From positions 29,196 through 93,195 of the forward strand of contig JAIWNI010000109.1 of assembly GCA_025331435.1 (NCBI GenBank): a DNA stretch of 64,000 nucleotides. The letters are read 5' to 3'. The translations under genes and the position numbers were made by a program. Each line of letters starts with the position of its first letter. Positions within the stretch are counted from its first letter, which is position 1. Below, in pieces: positions 57,601-64,000 of the stretch. The notes under the pieces were generated by a model. The model was given only the letters and a program-made list of their open reading frames with translations. It had not been told where the DNA came from and ran no database searches. Origin of the DNA: Choanephora cucurbitarum. Lineage: Eukaryota > Mucoromycota > Mucoromycetes > Mucorales > Choanephoraceae.

Positions 57601-59073
57601 ATGAGTGCTATGGATATCACAGAAGATACAAACACCTCAATTGTATTGGATATACAAAGTAGTTCTGGACTCTCTATTTCAGTGTAAATATAGTGTTCAT
57701 AAGAAAACACTATAGAAGCTTAACTTTGTTCCATCTAGTCATCCACTCGTTCTACTTAACATTTCAGATCACTATACACGCACAAAACTTCAAAATCCTT
57801 CTATTGTGGAGAACGGTATGCCGCGTTATCTACAGAAAGAAAACTGAGTACACCTAACCCTTTTTTCTCAATTTTGCTTGTTGTTATCAAAGGCATACTC
57901 TATGGAGCTTTATTAGCCTCTCAGTCAGGTCGTGATATTGATATTATCAATTCTTTTGAACTCTTATCAATTACACAAGGCCAGCCAGTCGAACTCGATA
58001 AGTCGTATTTAGTTTACAAGCTTGAACAATGCAAGTGGACATTACATGGATACATTGACAACATGTAACTTATGTTTATATCTTACTTTAGTAAAGCAAG
58101 TCTTTCCTCAACTTGATTTCATGGGCTGGTATTCACTTGGATCAACACCTAATGAAACCGACTTGAAACTACATGAACAAGCAAGTAATTCAACAAATAT
58201 AAAATATGGAAAAGTGAAAAAAGAGCAAGCATTTATTTATGTCGATAGGGTTGTTCTCTAGTTTTTACAAATCAATGAATCTGCTTTGTTTCTGCAGTTA
58301 GATCCAAGCTCACTTGTAACTGATAGTAATATTCGTGACTTTCCTGTCAGTATCTACGAATCCATATTTGATATTGTCAATGAACGCACACGACTTGCCT
58401 TTATTAAAGCAGCATATCGAGTAGAAACAGGCGAAGCAGAATGTATTGCAGTGGACCATGTGGCTAAGCCAAGTACGTCAAGTGCTGATACAGGTCTTGG
58501 AAATACATGTAAGCTAAATGTACACACATGCATATGCAACTTTTTTTTTTCACTGACAAATTTCCATCTATCAAGTGATTGCTCATTTGACGACACAGAG
58601 AAATGCAATTGCCATGTTACATACAAGGATCCAGTTCTTATTGCGTTATCTTCAAGATGCTGAATCAGGTCAAATTCCTATGGATCATGACATTGTTCGT
58701 CAAATTTCCAGTCTTTGTAGACGATCCCCTATTCTCGAGAAAAAAGCCTTTGAGACCCAATTTTCAACTGTATAGTCCAACAAATGAAAGGATATAGTGT
58801 CATGCAGAGACTGATCTATTAAAACTCGCTTTTTGCTAGGAACATGATGATGTACTCTTGGTCGCCTATCTTGCCACTATCACAAAGGGATTAAACACCG
58901 TCAATGATTTAGTTGACAAACTCAATTTAGTAAATGGTGGCCATAGCTCTGCTTCTAGTAAGACTATATCAATGAACAAAAAAGGAAGAGTAAGTTCATT
59001 TATGCATTTAAATGACTATAGTTTTTTCTAATGCATTTCTATATATTTTCAGCGCATGCATGGTCGTCATTAA
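57601..59073 (+). CDS. COP9 signalosome subunit 6 (MPN domain)
   Basis: Multi-exon gene starting MSAMDITEDTNTSIVLDIQS. Exon 1 joins to HPLVLLNISDHYTRTKLQNP, then GILYGALLASQSGRDIDIINSFELL, FPQLDFMGWYSLGSTPNETD, ITDSNIRDFPVSIYESIFDI-like text and AECIAVDHVAKPST. The HL(T)-QRNAIAMLHTRIQFLLRYL helix and RQISSLCRRSPIL follow. The last exon ends KKGRRMHGRH, like the RRMRGLFF end of human CSN6. CSN6 is an inactive MPN subunit (no JAMM metal site, none visible here) that pairs with CSN5 in the deneddylase complex acting on cullins. The start is 277 bp from the 3' LTR. Confidence 0.9.
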
Positions 59074-59221
59074 TTGATGAACCAATCAGTGATATTTGGC
59101 TATTTAAAGATATATAAATTTAATAAAAAAATATATGGTATCATAGTGTGAATAGTAAAGGTCTAAAATAAGAGTAAGAATGAAGAATCTATTGGTTCTA
59201 AGGATCATAGGCATCTCATGC

Positions 59222-60992
59222 TCATCCTCTGATAACTCCAGAGATTGAAAAGAACATGACAACAAAGCCCCAGACAATGAGCAAACCAGCTGCTATATCA
59301 AGCCACCAGAGAGGACGCAATGATGGATCAGTAGCTAGATCTGCAATAGCGTCTCCGTCTACAGTAGATACATCATCTTCTAACAGATATCGGGAAGAGG
59401 AACTGATGGAGTTTGTCTCACATAAAAGAGGTGATTTCAAGTCAGTTTCATCAGGTGTAAGTATGGTGGAACCTGTGAGTGTGGGAAAGACACTGACAAA
59501 ATTCTTGGGCATACCAGCATTGCCATTCGAGTTGATCATGGAAGCTGATTCTAAATTTTGTAGATAAGTACCACGGGTGACCAGATAAGCAGCTGCAGGC
59601 AAGATATAAGCCAAGGTAGTAGCCGAGAATCCACCGACTAAAGAATACACCACTCCCAATGATCGAACAGCAATTGCAATACCTAGTATAATACCGAAAA
59701 GAACAACTGTGACTACATAATGTTGAACATCTGTTGGTTGCTTGTTAGCCGTTTCAAAACCAAGCGATTTCTGGATTGCTTCTCGAGTAGGAAAGATACC
59801 CATACTATTTCCCATATAAAGAAAAGAACATGTCAATTAGTATTTCCTTTTCTTTTTGTGCTTTCATTATTTACGGAATGGTAAGTATCATACTGATGCT
59901 AAGTGCGAAACGACCTATGTTGACAATAGGATCATCGCTAGCGAAATTCATGAACAAATTAGATTGGACGTTTGAACCGAAACAGAGGTATCCAATGACA
60001 GCGAAAGTCATAGAAATGATCCAACTCATACCGGTTGAAAGAATAGTGGTATGTTTCCAGTTAGAAATTGATTGATCTTCCAGTGTCAAATAATTGTTGA
60101 AAGACACTTGATGACATGTGAATGCAAAGGCCATGATACCAAGTGCACCAAAAACATCATCACCTACCCATTCAAGTGGGATACTTTCTTTTGGCGCATA
60201 AGCAGGAGCGCGGATGAGGATAGTAAGCAGAATGATAGGTAAACAAAGGACTGAGATAATTGACCATCGGGCTAATGAACCGATTGACCTTGACATGTTT
60301 AAAGGTAATATCTGTCAATGATAAACAATAAGTAAATGAGCATATCTTTACTATCAACTTTGAAGTGATAGAAATGAAGGGATAAAATAATACGTAGGGG
60401 GAAGGAATAACAAGGACAAAACATGGTCAAGAAACTTACAAAGACAATGCCAACAAAAGCAATGATGAAAGTACGGTTGGCTAAAATGGTGTATTGGGGA
60501 AGGTATCGTTCGAAGAGCATGGGAAGACTGTCTCCTAATACTATGATTTTTTCAAAGAAAAAAAAAGTAAGTTCATTTGAAAGTCAAAGAAAATCCAAAG
60601 AGTAGCATACATATAAAATAACTGACAGCAGCTCCACCAGCTTGTACACAGATCATGAAATTTAGGAAATGGTAACCAGGTCGACCTAATAGATACTCAA
60701 CTAATAAGGCGAATTTATAAATGCCGACTCTCTGTCCAGCAAGAATCAACATATAAAGGCCGATTTGAGCTAAAGAAGCGACTATGATGGATGCAGCAAT
60801 GCCCGTAAAGAATCCTGCACGAGCAATTGCAAAAGGTAAGCCAATAATGCCAGCACCTACAGTGGCATTGACCAAATTGAAGGCAACTTCGACTTTTGTT
60901 CGTGTTCCATATCCAGGGCGGTCTGATTGCAATAAATCTTGCTCAGCTTTTGATAATTGATGTTTTAATGAGACTGTCCCGTAATTCGACAT
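59222..60992 (-). CDS. AAAP-family amino-acid transporter (Avt/SLC38-like)
   Basis: Multi-exon gene starting MSNYGTVSLKHQLSKAEQDL. About eleven membrane segments are visible. The first is VEVAFNLVNATVGAGIIGLPFAIA, with the VGAGI signature of the family. Others include ASIIVASLAQIGLYMLILAG, WSIISVLCLPIILLTILI, GALGIMAFAFTCHQVSFNNY, TGMSWIISMTFAVIGYLCFG, YVVTVVLFGIILGIAIAV and SATTLAYILPAAAYLV, plus a last helix LLIVWGFVVMFFSISGVIRG. The loop TPDETDLKSPLLCETNS is cytosolic or vacuolar. Related fungal proteins (Avt5/6/7) export amino acids from the vacuole. Substrate and membrane are inferred. The promoter has several ATTGGTCA repeats. Confidence 0.9.
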
Positions 60993-62723
60993 TTTCTTGT
61001 CTCTTGTTAAAAAAGAAAAGAAAGAAAGAGAAAAGAGAGATAAAGAAAAGATAGATATATTTATATATATATATATATACAATCAAAGATTTTTTTTTGT
61101 GATAGGGACTAGTTGCCTTTTAAAGGATTGGAGAAACCAGAGACACGCATGATCTACATTTAGTCATGTCGAAGGAATTACAGTGCTTCCGTTATCAATT
61201 GGTCAGGCTGCAGAAAAAGATTGGTCACTTTTAGTAAATTTTCGAACTCCAATTGGTCAGATTTGTTCACTTGGTCAATGAATTAGAACTTCATTATATT
61301 TCCTCAGACAAAAAAAAAAAGACATGTTCCAAGTTTAGATTGAAATTTTATTAACAATAAGAAGGGGAGAGAGGAGAATATTGATACATTGTAACTACCA
61401 ATGCTTGGAACTAACCTCTTTAAACAAACCTACTGTATTTCGCCATGAAGAACTTGCGCAATAGTGACTTTTGATCTCTTGACATAATCATTCACATTCT
61501 TTTTGAATTTGTTCACTTGAATTTAACTGAAGAGTAAGGAGGAAGTTGACCGAATCATAGCCGCTAATAGTTAAACATAAACTAGTGAATCAAAGCATGT
61601 GAACTTGAGTGTCATTCAATACAATAAAACATCCCTTGATTTCTGGGAAACTGTTCACTATAAACTTGCTAAAATGACTGCCTGTTTCCTTTTAGTGCAT
61701 GAATCGAATTGCTTTGAGCCTTTCCTTTTCTTGCCATCAGAGTTCCCTCTTTTCTTCTGTATTAAATAATCAGTTCCTTTTTAAGTACCTATGCATTATC
61801 TCTTTATACTAACACGCATTAGTGCGGATGCTTTCTTTTTTCCCTAAAAGTCTTCTATTCATACACTGTATTCCAAAAAAAGTAAAGATAGTAAATTAAA
61901 TTAACCTATCAAAAGTAAACAATGATCACCGCAAATTCTAGTTGTGCAGAATATACTAATTAGTTCAAAATTTCTGTTCCTGAGATAGATATTCAGGATA
62001 GCCAATCAGAATGCATTTTAATGATGACAAAAAAATTGAATTGCGCACTTTATCGGTAAGTCGACTCCGTAAAGGAAAACTAATGATGATGCCATATTGA
62101 ACAACGCAGTAGGTCATACTTCTCTTATCTTTTTCTAATAGAAACGACGTATTGAGATCAACTCATCTACCTATTTTTCGTTATTTTAATAGAGTATACA
62201 ATGTATTTACATCCTTTTTTTTTATTGAAAGCTGGCTCGTTTCGGTTTGATCCGTTATTAGAAACTATAGTATTTGCCGCTCTATCATTGGTTTCTCTTT
62301 TTTTTTCGGAAAGAAGACCCAGCTGCAAACCATGGTAAAATAAAAGAGAAAAATTAGCCTCTGCTATTAATATAGAGGAAACTACTGAATGGCTTTGAAA
62401 TAAGTGTTTCTTTGGATAGCACCCGATCATTTCCTTATTCGAAGGGCATCAATCCCAAGCTACTATCAGTTGACAACAAACAGTCTTTTGTGTTATAGAA
62501 AGCAAAAGAGGGTCTCTTTCCACCTCAGCGCCTAAAACTTCTCTCAAAAACGAGCCTTTTTCCAGTCTTTTCACCTCTCTCATTTTCTTTGTCTAACTCT
62601 TCTTTTCTTATCGCTTATATACATTCAAGAGCAAACGTTGGTTTTTCATAACTATTTGTTTCTTACAATTAAATTGAGCTCATTTAGAGGAGAGTAGGTT
62701 GCATTCCATCTATAACATGCTTG
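60993..62723. other. 1.7-kb intergenic region with CCAAT-type repeats
   Basis: Upstream of the transporter, a TA-repeat (61056-61080) and several ATTGGTCA copies (61198, 61222, 61252 region) lie within 300 bp of the start. Beyond 61400 no feature was seen apart from short ORFs without recognisable content. Confidence 0.45.
61195..61281 (-). promoter_or_regulatory. repeated ATTGGTCA (CCAAT) boxes
   Basis: Three ATTGGTCA copies and a related TTGGTCAATG occur within about 85 bp, read as TGACCAAT on the sense strand of the transporter, 200-290 bp upstream of its start. Clustered CCAAT boxes suggest HAP-complex or related control. Confidence 0.4.
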
Positions 62724-64000
62724 CTATAGGTGATTTTTTCGTGAAAGGATGGTCTTGTACTTTATCCTAAAAGACACACATACACCGTTAGATGTAAGCA
62801 TAACCCCGTTTGGCTTTAAGGAAAGTTGCGGCAAAAAAAACAAACAATGCAAAATTGGCTGTCGTGATTGTAGAGAAGGATTGACTGCATTAAAGGGTCT
62901 TGTATCAATCCATTCAGATACACCAGAAATGCCAATGGCCAAGGTAGACAGAGAGTTTCTTAGTTTATGGGGGGTTTGCCATATTATGAATACAAGTCTT
63001 GTTGCTATATGCAGAGGTATCATTGATTGTCTTGAGACTTTTTTTTCCATCTTTTTATACAACTTTTGATAGATGACTTATTTTTTAAAAGCAAAAAACA
63101 TAGGTTTGAAACGAATTATGTTCGTTGGTTATGCGCATTGATGCGTAAATGCTATACTTTTTCGCTTTTCGCGAACCACCTAGATGAGCGTGTTCTTGAA
63201 TGGACGAGCCGAAACTATAGCCTCTATCACTCGCAAGCATGATATGTAGTGCCTGCTGTTCTTGTTGACCCTACCTCCTCTCAGCTGAGTATATTTGATC
63301 ATAGCTTTTCTTTTGCCCCATTCAATAATTTTCTTCACTTCCATTGCAAGTAGGGCTGTAACAAAAGTTTCTTGACGCATGTTCATGCTCTTGGTACGCA
63401 TTGTATGCAGCTGTAGCATTTTCAGGAGCCGTGACTGTTTTTAGAGGACATCGAGCGAGAATTGCCACTGCTGCTTGTATTTCTTGACCTTTTGGAATAG
63501 CTTTTTCATGTTGCAAACTGTGCTGAAAAGCATAACCGCCACTTCGGAAATATCAATCTCTAGAGTTGATTTTGAATACCTTGAGAACATCTAATGATTC
63601 TTTATTGATGGTCGACAAGTCGGATGCTGTTGCTATAAATGAACCAGCTAACATGTTTGAGGAACAGCAGAAATAGTAACAACTTGCATTTTACAGAGTT
63701 GAGTGTTGCGTACGTGTCATATAACTGAAAGCAATATCTTAAAAGAACCAGTGCTTTTTCAAGTATTGAGACAATTTCATTATCAGTCTCACAAAAGCTA
63801 GCTTCATCTTGCTTTTTTAGGAGACTCTCATTAGTTGTTACATCTTCAACATTCTCGAAACATTTGTATTTTTCAGTTGTAGATTTCTGTTATTGTTCCT
63901 GAGGAAGTAGCCTTTATGCCACAATTCTTCAAGTGTAAATGCCTTCATGAAACTGCTTTTAGTTTTTTTTTATTTGTGCTTTGTTCATGAAGATGTTACT
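62724..64000 (-). pseudogene. Fanzor-like RuvC nuclease relic 2 (partial)
   Basis: A second decayed Fanzor gene of a different family runs into the right window edge. Reading from the edge: a helical segment around 63790-63900 (ENVEDVTTNESLLKKQDEAS), then AGSFIATASDLSTI near 63610-63655. Its Asp matches the position of FVFSGTD in relic 1. Next come ARCPLKTVTAPENATAAYNA, a frame change to MRQETFVTALLAMEVKKIIE and YTQLRGGRVNKNSRHY, then MLASDRGYSFGSSIQEH at about 63180-63235. NEHNSFQTYVFCF follows, with the first zinc Cys replaced by Tyr and a stop after it. Finally RNSLSTLAIGISGVSE lies at about 62915-62965, where the RuvC-III Asp is Asn. Multiple stops and frame changes show it is dead. Confidence 0.72.

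Noticed and set aside
62749..63069. + strand ORF of 106 codons (MVLYFILKDTHTPLDVS...).
   Set aside because: The minus strand of the same interval aligns with Fanzor zinc-ribbon and RuvC-III blocks; the + strand ORF is a shadow.

Overview
The window is AT-rich fungal nuclear DNA. The genes are intron-rich (short GT-AG introns of about 45-200 nt), and CT-rich tracts lie just upstream of many start codons. The gene set is fungal: an Ede1-like endocytic scaffold, a Bem3-like RhoGAP, a DEP/RGS protein, a Pin4/Cip2-like RRM-R3H protein, a peroxisomal carrier and mitochondrial ATP synthase alpha. COP9 subunit 6, eIF3K, a PHAF1 homologue and decayed Fanzor and Tc1 copies fit an early-diverging fungus, most likely Mucoromycota (Mucorales). 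This assignment is an inference from gene content and protein style; no marker was searched.

Layout. 0-5.3 kb: YebC/TACO1, PHAF1-like, inositol hexakisphosphate kinase and a 75-residue small gene. 5.9-8.7 kb: an unknown protein and a PX-PH-RhoGAP. 8.7-13.6 kb: gene-poor, with a MITE-like nested inverted repeat, a second inverted repeat and tRNA-Arg(CCU). 13.6-23.1 kb: eIF3K, an ADCK2-like UbiB kinase, a DEP-RGS regulator and an Hsp31/DJ-1 enzyme. 25.5-41 kb: Ede1-like, RRM-R3H, GRAM-TBC RabGAP, class I haem peroxidase, PMP47/ANT1 carrier and Sec14-like protein. 42-45.7 kb: a mobile-DNA graveyard, with a truncated Tc1/mariner copy next to a decayed Fanzor (eukaryotic TnpB relative) gene. 47-49.8 kb: ATP1 and MIX23. 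49.85-57.3 kb: a complete, apparently very young Ty3/gypsy retrotransposon. 57.6-61 kb: CSN6 and an amino-acid transporter. 62.7-64 kb: a second, different Fanzor relic that runs to the window edge.

Most interesting points. (1) Two separate Fanzor pseudogenes with recognisable RuvC and zinc-ribbon segments. The better preserved one has a GC-rich double hairpin just 3' of the gene, where a guide-RNA/element end would be expected, and lies beside a Tc1 element. (2) The Ty3/gypsy element has LTRs that differ only in one T-run. It has a textbook -1 frameshift cassette between gag and pol, a separate integrase ORF with its own leader, an extra 3' ORF, and an LTR built from hairpin modules bounded by ACAATAG and CACACTA. 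The host genes are single-copy housekeeping and trafficking genes with no operon-like logic.
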